IMG/VR virus record: IMGVR_UViG_3300044846_003474 | Location: 44,261-108,260 of that record | DNA length: 64,000 bases | DNA from: a virus | Strand: one strand, 5' to 3' | Shown: piece after piece, positions 40,703 through 48,701 of the stretch | Position numbering within the stretch: the stretch's first letter is position 1 | How the letters are laid out: each line of letters begins with the position of its first letter | Notes under the pieces: model-generated | Told to the model about the DNA's origin: nothing | Databases searched by the model: none | Seen by the model: the letters and a program-made list of their open reading frames with translations, nothing else | Program-made: the position numbers and the translations under genes

Positions 40703-41154
40703 AAATATGTACACTTTTATTGTGTATGTTCACTTTTACCTCACTATTTGGTCAAATAAAAATAACTGATGTTGGTGATGGATGGAAAGGTAAAGTAGAA
40801 CAAGCTTTAGATACAATAAAAAAATACGATACCGAAAAGTATAATTTAGTTATTGGATCTTGTATGTTAGTTGGTTATTGGAACGAATCATTCTCCACAA
40901 CTGAAGGGGACACAACTATTCTGATATCAACAAAAGATATGGACTTCAATAACATCTATAATATCGCATCAATACTTGTTCATGAATCAATACATCTTTA
41001 CATCAAACAATTATATATTAAAGTTCCACCAAACAAAGAGGAAGTCCTTGCGTATCAATACGAGTTGGACTTCCTTAAAAAAATTCCTAATGTGGATCAA
41101 TGGTTAATTGATAATTCAATTAAAAAAATCATTTATTATTCAGGTGAAAATTAA
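40699..41154 (+). CDS. Secreted zincin-like metallopeptidase
   Basis: A signal peptide (MKICTLLLCMFTFTSLFGQ) precedes a small domain with ILVHESIHLYIK, an H-E-x-x-H zinc motif. About 20 residues later EEVLAYQYELDFLKK offers a Glu as third ligand. It overlaps its upstream neighbour by 4 nt. It may process surface proteins of the same operon or of the host. Last gene of the secreted operon. Confidence 0.72.
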   Translation: MKICTLLLCMFTFTSLFGQIKITDVGDGWKGKVEQALDTIKKYDTEKYNLVIGSCMLVGYWNESFSTTEGDTTILISTKDMDFNNIYNIASILVHESIHLYIKQLYIKVPPNKEEVLAYQYELDFLKKIPNVDQWLIDNSIKKIIYYSGEN

Positions 41155-41259
41155 TTATCGTATTAAATTTACGTTTTTAAATTTTATTGGTTGTCTTTAA
41201 CTATATTAAATGAACATCTAATCTATTTCTTTTAACAATCGTTAGATTATTTTTATCTT
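41155..41259 (+). other. Non-coding gap after the secreted operon
   Basis: An AT-rich region with an imperfect hairpin AATCTA-N17-TAGATT upstream of the gene at 41260. No promoter of either type is clear. Confidence 0.35.
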
Positions 41260-41538
41260 ATGAAGAAAAATGAATTACTTGAGGACATAATTAACTCATC
41301 ATTATGTGGTCAACTTGACCTGATGTTTGGTGATGGCAGTTATGTTAAAGTTACCCATTTAAGTTATGTTCAAGGTCAAAAGAAATATATGGCTCACGTC
41401 AATTTATATATTTCAAATATTGAGGACGGTATGACATTTTATCCTGACGGTCTTGAGACTATAGTAAGATTGGGATGGAAAGTTATCGGTAGAAAACAAC
41501 CACTTATGATCTTACCATCCGTAGACATTAAAGATTAA
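41260..41538 (+). CDS. Unknown phage protein (92 aa)
   Basis: A soluble alpha/beta protein starting MKKNELLEDIINSSLCGQLD. Segment DGSYVKVTHLSYVQGQKKY is beta-like, and the end reads PLMILPSVDIKD. No family recognised. It converges with 41535-42125 with a 4-nt overlap of stops. Confidence 0.6.
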   Translation: MKKNELLEDIINSSLCGQLDLMFGDGSYVKVTHLSYVQGQKKYMAHVNLYISNIEDGMTFYPDGLETIVRLGWKVIGRKQPLMILPSVDIKD

Positions 41539-42125
41539 TCCCACCACCCTCTCATTCTTTCTTTCAATACTTTATGTAGAAGATCGTGAGCCTTTTCTTC
41601 ATTATGTTGTGCAACCCAAAAACATAAATCTTTTTTGTTAAGGTCAGGTTTTTCCTTTAATACTTTACGAACACTTGACGGATATTTTTTTATATATTCA
41701 TCGTAATTTTCTGAAATAACATCTTGTTCCAATGAGTAATGTTCGTTATCTCCTTCAATTGGTTCAAATCTAAATTTTGATTTAGAGTAATCAAGATATT
41801 CAATCCCATAATAATCTTCCTTAACTCTCTCAATTAAATTAAGAACAATTGTCATATCACGATTATCAAGGTCAACTTGTGTATGTCTATTAGAGTAGAT
41901 TATTTCTTGTCTTTGGAACTGAATTTTTTTTTGTAAGATGTTATAGATATGCCAGTGATCCCAATCTCTATCTTTAAAAATAGTTGGTGACCATTTAATA
42001 ACATTTTTACAACCTGTAAGGAACGATCTAATTCTCCAATGTAAGATTCTCCATATTCTTGCCGATAATGTTTTTCTACCCCAAGCGGAGTCTTTAGGTA
42101 TAATTAAGGGTTTAAAATTTCTCAT
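41535..42125 (-). CDS. Conserved-type phage protein with Trp-rich motif (196 aa)
   Basis: Basic N-terminal half: ARIWRILHWRIRSFLTG, then IKWSPTIFKDRDWDHWHIY. Proteins with I-(K/R)-x-S-x-x-I-x-x-D-R-D-W-D are widely spread in large phages, without known function. The C-terminal half is helical and charged. A host-type TATCTTTG box lies 5 nt before the start. Confidence 0.65.
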   Translation of the reverse strand: MRNFKPLIIPKDSAWGRKTLSARIWRILHWRIRSFLTGCKNVIKWSPTIFKDRDWDHWHIYNILQKKIQFQRQEIIYSNRHTQVDLDNRDMTIVLNLIERVKEDYYGIEYLDYSKSKFRFEPIEGDNEHYSLEQDVISENYDEYIKKYPSSVRKVLKEKPDLNKKDLCFWVAQHNEEKAHDLLHKVLKERMRGWWD

Positions 42126-42183
42126 ACTACAAAGATATATAAAAAATAATAGAATAATAGTTTTTTAATGTCAAATAAAATTG

Positions 42184-42191
42184 TATATTTG
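42184..42191 (+). promoter_or_regulatory. Bacteroidetes-type -7 box
   Basis: TATATTTG ahead of ATG 42224; it places the transcript start after the GTG at 42197, which decides for the later start codon. A divergent TATCTTTG lies near 42131-42138 on the other strand. Confidence 0.55.
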
Positions 42192-42223
42192 TTATAGTGA
42201 GTAATCAAACAAAATATACTACG

Positions 42224-42559
42224 ATGTCAAAAATTAGAAAAGAGGCTGAGTCATATAAAAACTCTTCATATAAAGAATTAAAAAAAGCAATTAGACAATA
42301 TAAGTTTTTATCTATTGCTAATACAGAAATTTTTAATTTTTTGTTTTACATAGTAACATTTGGTATACCTTTCTTATGTCTTTTTGGAATCACGGTTAAT
42401 ACCTTATTTTTTATGTTATTAATTCACTTTTCATTTTTTTGGGTATTTCTTTTTAAATACAAAAATTTTAAATTGGTTAGTGATGAAGATAGATATGAGA
42501 TTGATGAAATTGTAAAAATTTTAGAAGAATATCTAAAAGAAAATAAAAAAACCCCTTGA
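42224..42559 (+). CDS. Two-helix membrane protein (111 aa)
   Basis: The product begins MSKIRKEAESYKNSSYKELK, then has two hydrophobic segments (IFNFLFYIVTFGIPFLCLF and TLFFMLLIHFSFFWVFL) and a charged helical tail. No family recognised. The frame is open to GTG 42197, but the promoter position argues against that start. Confidence 0.6.
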   Translation: MSKIRKEAESYKNSSYKELKKAIRQYKFLSIANTEIFNFLFYIVTFGIPFLCLFGITVNTLFFMLLIHFSFFWVFLFKYKNFKLVSDEDRYEIDEIVKILEEYLKENKKTP

Positions 42560-42576
42560 GTTAAGGGGTTTTTTCT
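42549..42576. terminator. Bidirectional terminator
   Basis: AAAAACCCCTT-GAGTT-AAGGGGTTTTTT between convergent genes. Confidence 0.85.
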
Positions 42577-42610
42577 GTCTATTTATAATCTAATATATTT
42601 CCGATATAAA

Positions 42611-43192
42611 TCAATACGAGTTGAATCCATCCCCACGTTTACCTTTTGTATATGGAGTATCTAATCTGTTTGCTCTATCTGAATAACCTTTTAACGCCAC
42701 TACTAATCCTGCCGCAATCATTGCAACAGTTAGTGGACCCGTATATTCAGCGTATCCAAAAGATTGAAAAAACTCGTGAAGTTTAGTCATAAGTTCACTT
42801 TGAGACCATCCTGAAATTTGACTAACAAATCCAACCATTCCCGTAACTGCCGCTGAAATTCCCCCACCAATCATAGTTTTTTCTTTAAAATTTTTAAATC
42901 TACTTTTTAAATCTTCGTTAAGATAGTGTTCATTAATTTCAGGACCTACTTCTCTTGCCATGTGTCTCAATTCAGATTTGTCTTCTGAACTTATGTTAGG
43001 CAATAATTCAGTTTTAAAGAAATCAGCAATAAGGTCAACCGCCTCAGGTTTAGACAATTCTTCTTGTTCCTCACCATATTCCATATCATCTTCTTCATTA
43101 TATTCCATGCTCATGTCTTCTTGAGCTTGTTCTACCATTCTTTTAATTAAGGTAGTTAATTCACTTTCGGTTAATCTTATTTTTCTTTTCAT
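42611..43192 (-). CDS. Class A tagged membrane protein (193 aa)
   Basis: The tag MKRKIRLTESELTTLIKRMV ends M-V-E-Q. An acidic linker follows, then a helical region with LNEDLKSRF and two hydrophobic segments (GGGISAAVTGMVGFVSQI and LTVAMIAAGLVVALKGY). It could insert into membranes after injection. No enzymatic motif. Confidence 0.68.
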   Translation of the reverse strand: MKRKIRLTESELTTLIKRMVEQAQEDMSMEYNEEDDMEYGEEQEELSKPEAVDLIADFFKTELLPNISSEDKSELRHMAREVGPEINEHYLNEDLKSRFKNFKEKTMIGGGISAAVTGMVGFVSQISGWSQSELMTKLHEFFQSFGYAEYTGPLTVAMIAAGLVVALKGYSDRANRLDTPYTKGKRGDGFNSY

Positions 43193-43241
43193 TTTTTTTG
43201 TTTTATTATAAATATTATGTTTTTATAAAAAAATTTATTTT

Positions 43242-44198
43242 TTATTGTTTAGGGGGAACATTTCCTTTAACTCCTTGTTGATATCCTTGAACAGCTCCTC
43301 GTACTCCTTGACCTAATCTTCCAAATGAGGTGTCAGCGGCCATTCCTAATGCGGTTCTAATATCTTTTTTAAGGTTTCTTGTTGTTTGATCACCACTTCT
43401 TTTTTCCAAATTATCTAAACCAGCTTCTCTTTGTTCAGCCGGTAGAGCTAAAATATATTTACCTGCCGGTGATTGAGACCAAGTTGCAACTTGAGATTGT
43501 TTTTGAAAATCTAAGTTTTTAATGTTTGGCATTAGTTTTTGTGCTTCACCAATTGCACCTAAGGCAAGTTGAGGAGGAGCTCCTCCACCACCTATTGTTG
43601 TTCCAGTAGGTGTTGTTCCAGTAGGTGTTGTTGATCCATTTGCGGTTACCGGGGTTATTGGTCCCGGTTTTAAAATTGGTGCCGGAGCCATAAGTTTAGT
43701 AAAACTACCATCACATAAAGCACTAACCAATTCTGTGTTAAATTGAGCTGATCCTTGTTGACAGTTTTTACTTCCATTACAATTCATTTGTTTCCATTGT
43801 TTTTGTGCGTTAACCAATGTCATTTTAGCCTTTGGGAGTAATTGGAATGGTGGAGTTGCCTTACACGCTTTAATGTCCGCAAATCCCATTGATTTAAAAT
43901 CAATCGCAGGTGCCGCAGGTGTGGGAGCTACAGTTGTTGTTGTAGTTGTGGATTTATCTTGTGGATTTTGTGCTTGTAAATAATCAGGAGTACCATTACC
44001 ATCTGAATCAGCATTAAATCCAGACAAACCTGGACCTGCGGGTGTTGTTGCAGTTGCCACGACAGGTTGATTTGGAGGAGGAGTTTGTTCTGATATAATG
44101 ACACCTTTTTTATAAGAAACAAGGTATTTCATCATATTTAATTCTTCACTTAATATTCTTTCTCTTTCATTTTTGCTAATCACTAAATTTTTTTTCAT
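43242..44198 (-). CDS. Class D tagged Pro/Thr-rich protein (318 aa)
   Basis: The N-terminus LVISKNERERILSEELNMMK leads into YLVSYKKGVIISEQT, a class D tag shared almost exactly with the gene at 46804. A Pro/Thr/Ala linker and a cysteine pair region (ACKATPPF, NCNGSKNCQQG-like) follow; the C-terminal half is helical with GTTPTGTT repeats. Function unknown. Confidence 0.65.
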   Translation of the reverse strand: MKKNLVISKNERERILSEELNMMKYLVSYKKGVIISEQTPPPNQPVVATATTPAGPGLSGFNADSDGNGTPDYLQAQNPQDKSTTTTTTVAPTPAAPAIDFKSMGFADIKACKATPPFQLLPKAKMTLVNAQKQWKQMNCNGSKNCQQGSAQFNTELVSALCDGSFTKLMAPAPILKPGPITPVTANGSTTPTGTTPTGTTIGGGGAPPQLALGAIGEAQKLMPNIKNLDFQKQSQVATWSQSPAGKYILALPAEQREAGLDNLEKRSGDQTTRNLKKDIRTALGMAADTSFGRLGQGVRGAVQGYQQGVKGNVPPKQ

Positions 44199-44250
44199 TT
44201 TTTTCTAATTTTTATTGTTATATATAAATATATTAATCTTTAAAAAATTT

Positions 44251-44787
44251 TTAGTTTTTTAAAGATGGAATAACATCATCTTCAAAAAACATTTTTACTT
44301 CATGTTTCATACCTTCAATCTCATCTTGGAACCTTCCAACATTATCGTGAATACTTTTAGGGTCTTCATTTATATCGTAGAAATCAAAATCAATTAAGTA
44401 TCCCATTTTGTTTAAAAATAAACCACCAATGTATTCCTTATTTTTAAAATATATTGTACCATACAATGCCGTTTCATCTTCATTTTGTTCTTCGTAATCA
44501 AAAACAAATTCTATTTTTGGGATATGATTAAAAGAGGATGTGAATTTTTCACCTTCTCTATCATTATAACTTTTAAAAGGAGATCCTTCTTTATCATCAT
44601 AACTTTCAGAAGGATCAACAAACTCATCAGGTCTTCCTTTATGTTTAGAAAATGCATCTAAGTATCTTTTTTCATCAACACTTAAAGATTCGTACCCACC
44701 ATCACCAATTTTATCTAATATCCTATCAACCTCTTCTTGATTTTCAAGAAGAATACGATATTGACTCTCTGTGAGTATTATATTCAT
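44251..44787 (-). CDS. Class B tagged protein with DUF6576-like helix motif
   Basis: Start ATG 44787 (MNIILTESQYRILLENQ), 1 nt after the previous stop, with two possible sites (I-L-T-E-S, L-L-E-N). Residues 20-45 (DRILDKIGDGGYESLSVDEK then RYLDAFS) match the short helical module found at the C-terminus of rhomboid-type proteins (DUF6576 pattern). The rest is acidic beta structure. Role unknown. Confidence 0.65.
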   Translation of the reverse strand: MNIILTESQYRILLENQEEVDRILDKIGDGGYESLSVDEKRYLDAFSKHKGRPDEFVDPSESYDDKEGSPFKSYNDREGEKFTSSFNHIPKIEFVFDYEEQNEDETALYGTIYFKNKEYIGGLFLNKMGYLIDFDFYDINEDPKSIHDNVGRFQDEIEGMKHEVKMFFEDDVIPSLKN

Positions 44788-44788
44788 T

Positions 44789-45877
44789 TTATTTACAAAG
44801 TTCTCCGTCTTGTGCTGATTCCAATGCGTCCGCAATAGCATTTAATGTTTCAGGACCAACTTTACCATCTTCTCCAATTTTTTTAGAATAACAACTATTA
44901 ATTTTCTTTTGAAGTTCTAAAACAGATCCTGATTTAAATGAACTTGAATTATTGTCAACAATATAATCAATAATTGCACCTGCGGTTTCTTTTCCTATCT
45001 GACCATCCGCTGATATATCATATCCTTCGTCAGTTAAAAATTTTTGTATATCTTTTATTTTAGCATTTACAGGTTTTATATTACCGTTTCTATTTTCTTT
45101 ATCTGCAAAATCAACATTAGCAAACTCTTTGTCTTCACATGAATAATCTACTTCAACACCTTTACGTAATTTTTTACCATTACCCATATAGTAATCAGTT
45201 CCAATTCTAAAACGAGTTCTTTTACCGTCGGCAAATTTTTCACCCATTGCTTTTGGATGTTCAATAACACACATATACATATTCCAATTATCCTCAGTAC
45301 CACCCCCACCAGGAGTAACTTTTATAGGGTCTACTTTAACATCAGATTTTTTTTCAATTAATTTAGTACTATATCTAATAACATCAACAACAGGTGATAC
45401 TAAATATCGTCTATATTCCTCGTTTTTAAAAAAATCTGCATCCATTGATTCGAAGAAGTCCTCATATTTAGCACTATAACTAGAAATCATATAACAGAAA
45501 TCAGGAAAACTTTTAGTATTACGTATACCATTTGCTACTTTTTTCTCATTAGTTCCAGCACCAAAAGAAATAAACGAATCCCATTCTTCTATTGCATTAT
45601 ATATATTTTCAGCAATACCATCTAAAGCACTTTCACTTTGAGTTATTGGTCCTAACCCTTCTTTACCTGACGTACATACATTACAAATAGATTCAAATCT
45701 GTCTTCAGGATCTGTTTCATTTTCTGTGTATTTTAATTGATCGGCAACGTCTTGTGTGATAGCACCAGGAGATAAACTATTAGTTACTTTATCTTCTTCA
45801 TTAAGTCGTCTTTCATTAAGGACTTTAGTTACGATTCTTTTAAGATCGTTTTCGTTTAATTTAATTATTTTTGCCAT
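44789..45877 (-). CDS. Class A tagged protein with tandem peptidoglycan-binding-like repeats
   Basis: The tag MAKIIKLNENDLKRIVTKVL ends V-L-N-E-R. The middle domain (KSFPDFCYMISSYSAKYEDF) corresponds to that of the gene at 24055-24945. Two C-terminal PG_binding_1-like repeats, each about 45 residues, carry DGQIGKETAGAI and DGKVGPETLNAI. It probably binds host wall from inside or after injection. Six or more cysteines suggest disulfides. Confidence 0.72.
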   Translation of the reverse strand: MAKIIKLNENDLKRIVTKVLNERRLNEEDKVTNSLSPGAITQDVADQLKYTENETDPEDRFESICNVCTSGKEGLGPITQSESALDGIAENIYNAIEEWDSFISFGAGTNEKKVANGIRNTKSFPDFCYMISSYSAKYEDFFESMDADFFKNEEYRRYLVSPVVDVIRYSTKLIEKKSDVKVDPIKVTPGGGGTEDNWNMYMCVIEHPKAMGEKFADGKRTRFRIGTDYYMGNGKKLRKGVEVDYSCEDKEFANVDFADKENRNGNIKPVNAKIKDIQKFLTDEGYDISADGQIGKETAGAIIDYIVDNNSSSFKSGSVLELQKKINSCYSKKIGEDGKVGPETLNAIADALESAQDGELCK

Positions 45878-45883
45878 GTTTTT

Positions 45884-46267
45884 TTATTTTTTAGTTAGAT
45901 ATAATTGACCATATGTTTGTTTAGTTGTTGGTTCAATTGATTTCCATAGTTTACCCAACGCATTATTACAAAATTTTGTTGGTGGATTTTTCCATCTTGG
46001 ATCAGATAATTTAATACCACTAACCGCATTATTGGCGTATGTGGTTTTTACCCATGTTCTAAATTTACCTTCATCTTCTAATGTTTTAAGTTCGGGCGCC
46101 GCAACACAAGTACTAACTTGTTGTGTTCCATCCACTGGCGCAATTGTTTCAGGGGGGATTTGCACCAAATCAAAAAATCCTTCATCTTCTTTTAGTAATG
46201 AAAATTTTTCATTGATATGCATTGATCGTATTCTTAATTTTTCTTCTTCAGTTATTAAACTTTTCAT
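45884..46267 (-). CDS. Class C tagged protein (127 aa)
   Basis: MKSLITEEEKLRIRSMHINE is a class C tag with further sites H-I-N-E and L-L-K-E. The mature part is small, with two cysteines (STCVAAPE, FCNNALGK) and a WVKTTYANNAVSG segment. It is 7 nt upstream of the gene at 44789 in transcript order and probably in its operon. Function unknown. Confidence 0.63.
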   Translation of the reverse strand: MKSLITEEEKLRIRSMHINEKFSLLKEDEGFFDLVQIPPETIAPVDGTQQVSTCVAAPELKTLEDEGKFRTWVKTTYANNAVSGIKLSDPRWKNPPTKFCNNALGKLWKSIEPTTKQTYGQLYLTKK

Positions 46268-46352
46268 AATTTATAGTTTTATAATAAATATATCGTTATT
46301 TTGCTTTTACATTATTAAATATATAATATATACTTAAAAAAAAGAATATATT

Positions 46353-46778
46353 ATGAAAAAAGTTTTAAATGACAGTACCGTTACGGTACATTACACTGGA
46401 AAATTAGAAGATGGGACAATTTTTGACACATCTTTGGCTGAAGGTAGAGAACCATTAACAACAAATTTAGGTCAAGGACAACTTATTAAAGGGTTTGAGT
46501 CAGGTCTTATTGATATGTTAGAGGGTGATAAAAAAACAATTGAGATTGAACCTATTGACGCTTATGGTGAGCATGTTGAAGATATGATCATTGAAGTTAC
46601 TAAGGATAAAGTTCCTGAAGGAGTTGGGGTTGGTCAAGTTTTACAAACGGTAGGACCTATGGGGCCTAGTTTTGTAAAAGTTATGGAAATTAAAGATGAG
46701 GTTGTGGTAATTGATGCCAATCACCCATTGGCCGGTAAAAAATTAATTTTTGAACTTGAGGTTGTTGGTATTTCTTAA
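46353..46778 (+). CDS. FKBP-type peptidyl-prolyl isomerase (SlyD-like)
   Basis: The 141 residues show VTVHYTGKLEDGTIFDTS, LGQGQLIKGFESGL, EGDKKTIEIEP and a C-terminal LIFELEVVGIS, with the IF-type insert (AYGEHVEDM) of SlyD-like proteins. It lacks the His/Cys-rich nickel tail. It would help folding of phage or host proteins in the cytoplasm. Uncommon in phages. Plus-strand gene isolated among minus-strand cargo genes. Confidence 0.9.
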   Translation: MKKVLNDSTVTVHYTGKLEDGTIFDTSLAEGREPLTTNLGQGQLIKGFESGLIDMLEGDKKTIEIEPIDAYGEHVEDMIIEVTKDKVPEGVGVGQVLQTVGPMGPSFVKVMEIKDEVVVIDANHPLAGKKLIFELEVVGIS

Positions 46779-46804
46779 TACCAACAACTTTTAAGTTGTT
46801 TAAT
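46774..46804. terminator. Weak bidirectional hairpin
   Basis: ACAACTTTTAAGTTGT with flanking A/T, between the convergent SlyD-like gene and the gene at 46804. Confidence 0.5.
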
Positions 46805-47397
46805 TACACTTCTCCCCATTTAAGGTTTTTTCTACATCCACTTCCGTTACCGCTATCTTTCATTACAATAATAGCAATGATAGTTATAAGTATAATTGCA
46901 CCAATCGCAATTAATGATGACCAACCTACCATAACGGTACCAATCATAATTCCACCTGTCACAATTTGCTCATCAAGTTCTTCAGGTTCTGATGTGTCTC
47001 CAGATTTATTTTTTACAATAGCCATTTTGATACCTTTCTTAACATTCTTAAGAACTTCCCATAATGAGTTCGCCCCCTTTTCTTTTTTTAATCTAAGTAA
47101 CTCAGACTTAACTTTTGACATGATATTATCATTTTCTTGGTTACCAGTAACAATATCACAAACCTGATCATTAGAAACAACATCATCAACACTTGGTACA
47201 TTACTTGCAACCTCACCCAATGAAGAATCATTAACAACTTCTTTTTCAAATATGGATTGGATCTTTTCTTTTGACATAGAACCCATTCCCGACTCTTCTG
47301 AGTCTATATCCGTCTGTTCTGATATAATGACTCCTCTTTTATAAGAAACGAGGTATTTCATCATATTTAATTCTTCATTTAATATTCGTCTTTCCAT
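46804..47397 (-). CDS. Class D tagged membrane protein (197 aa)
   Basis: The tag RRILNEELNMMKYLVSYKRG then VIISEQ is nearly identical to that at 43242. The mature protein is helical with DSEESGMG and ends with a strong double hydrophobic region (TGGIMIGTVMVGWSSLIAIG and ILITIIAIIVMK). The start overlaps the stop of the upstream gene by 19 nt. A membrane-inserting cargo protein is inferred. Confidence 0.68.
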   Translation of the reverse strand: MERRILNEELNMMKYLVSYKRGVIISEQTDIDSEESGMGSMSKEKIQSIFEKEVVNDSSLGEVASNVPSVDDVVSNDQVCDIVTGNQENDNIMSKVKSELLRLKKEKGANSLWEVLKNVKKGIKMAIVKNKSGDTSEPEELDEQIVTGGIMIGTVMVGWSSLIAIGAIILITIIAIIVMKDSGNGSGCRKNLKWGEV

Positions 47398-47699
47398 AAT
47401 TTCATATTTTTAACATAAGCCTTTTCAGCATACTCAATAAAGTTATCACCATATATTCTTGCAAGTCTATCCATCATCAACTGAGGATTTTTTCTCATAT
47501 ATCTCAATACATCATTTGGAATCTGATCCTCGTATTTACCAAACATATTTTGTATTTGTTTTTCTCTTGGGATCATCCTAACGTTTGGTTCCACAGTAAA
47601 TGAATTATCTCTTGGTTCATCCAAAAATTCATTTTCATTTAAAATGTTTTTGATAATCTTAGTTAAATTAGATTCTGTTAAGCGTACAACCTTATTCAT
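47379..47699 (-). CDS. Class A tagged helical protein (106 aa)
   Basis: The tag MNKVVRLTESNLTKIIKNIL ends I-L-N-E-N. The remainder is helical and charged (DVLRYMRKNPQLMMDRLARI) and ends AYVKNMKLWKDEY. No enzyme motif. It overlaps the next gene and lies after an AT-rich motif (TATATTTATATAG). Confidence 0.65.
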   Translation of the reverse strand: MNKVVRLTESNLTKIIKNILNENEFLDEPRDNSFTVEPNVRMIPREKQIQNMFGKYEDQIPNDVLRYMRKNPQLMMDRLARIYGDNFIEYAEKAYVKNMKLWKDEY

Positions 47700-47742
47700 A
47701 TAATTGATTTACTATATAAATATAAGTGATTTTGGAAAATAT

Positions 47743-47922
47743 TTACAATTTAGAAGCTGACTCCATAATGAATCTCATTTTCTTTTCCAATTCATGGATA
47801 CGTTGTCTTTGACTATCGTTAAGTTCAAAATTTTCACCTTTAATTGAAGATACTTGATTACTTAGTTGGTCGTACTCGTACATAAATCTGTCGTACTGTT
47901 GCGCTTTTTGATTTTCGTTCAT
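47743..47922 (-). CDS. Small coiled-coil protein (59 aa)
   Basis: MNENQKAQQYDRFMYEYDQL continues as a coiled coil to MESASKL. Heptad spacing is regular. No tag. It lies between two tagged genes and may be a small structural or regulatory protein. Spacing and codon pattern support a real gene. Confidence 0.6.
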   Translation of the reverse strand: MNENQKAQQYDRFMYEYDQLSNQVSSIKGENFELNDSQRQRIHELEKKMRFIMESASKL

Positions 47923-47957
47923 AATTAAATTATAGTTTTTGTTGTTAAAAAGGAAAT

Positions 47958-47984
47958 AAAAAATCCCTCTTGTGGAGGGATTAT
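47958..47984 (-). terminator. Hairpin terminator
   Basis: Minus-strand AATCCCTC-CACAA-GAGGGATTTTTT after the gene at 47986. Confidence 0.75.
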
Positions 47985-47985
47985 G

Positions 47986-48564
47986 TTATTTTTTAACGGT
48001 TTTAAGTACATCCCAAATTGCTTTCATTGTCATTGGTCCGATTTTACCATCAGCACCCATTGGCCCAATTTCTTTACCTAATTCTACTAATTTATTCTGT
48101 ATATTTACTGAGGTAGAAGAAATTACATCATTTCGACCCTTTATATTGCATTTCCACCCTGAAGCCTCATATCCTTTCACATCAATTCCCCATCCACATT
48201 TCTTAGCATTAATCAATAAACGTTCTTTTGAGTCAGGTTTACCAAATTTAAGGGTTCCATCCGCAGCGCAAAAATAATCAACCATTTTTATATTAATTGT
48301 ATCCGTGTTACCAGGGACACCAGGTTGAAGTTGTGCTCTATTGTTATTAAAGTACAAATTACCTTGCTTGTCTGTAATAGAAGATCCTCCACCATCACCA
48401 GTACCAACATCCCCTAAATTTTGTACACAAAGAGGATATTCTTCTTTAGTTTTACCATCGGACTCAGTTATTAATGAACCATTTTGTTCTGAAATTACTT
48501 TACCTTTTTTATAATCAAAAAGATATTTGATTAAATTTAATTCTTCGTTTATTTGATTTTTCAT
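47986..48564 (-). CDS. Class D tagged protein with peptidoglycan-binding-like C-terminus
   Basis: The tag QINEELNLIKYLFDYKKG then KVISEQNGSLITES has two sites. The middle has four cysteines (PLCVQNLG, DYFCAADG, KKCGWGID, WKCNIKG). The C-terminal IGPMGADGKIGPMTMKAIWD resembles PG_binding_1. Third tagged protein of this kind in the window. It may anchor to wall material. Confidence 0.68.
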   Translation of the reverse strand: MKNQINEELNLIKYLFDYKKGKVISEQNGSLITESDGKTKEEYPLCVQNLGDVGTGDGGGSSITDKQGNLYFNNNRAQLQPGVPGNTDTINIKMVDYFCAADGTLKFGKPDSKERLLINAKKCGWGIDVKGYEASGWKCNIKGRNDVISSTSVNIQNKLVELGKEIGPMGADGKIGPMTMKAIWDVLKTVKK

Positions 48565-48680
48565 TATTTTTTATTTTTTAGTCTTTTTATTACTTCTTCG
48601 GTTTTATTAATCCTTTTTAAATTTTTTGCAAGATTTCTACGATTTCTTTTACCTTTACCTTCTTCTTTCGCTTTTGACAT
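48564..48680 (-). CDS. Tiny basic protein (38 aa)
   Basis: MSKAKEEGKGKRNRRNLAKN continues as IKRLKNKK, extremely rich in Lys and Arg. Its stop overlaps the ATG of the next gene (TAATG), so the two are coupled. It may bind nucleic acid or be a head-internal polycation. Confidence 0.6.
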   Translation of the reverse strand: MSKAKEEGKGKRNRRNLAKNLKRINKTEEVIKRLKNKK

Positions 48681-48701
48681 AGTTTTTTTATTATAAATAT
48701 A

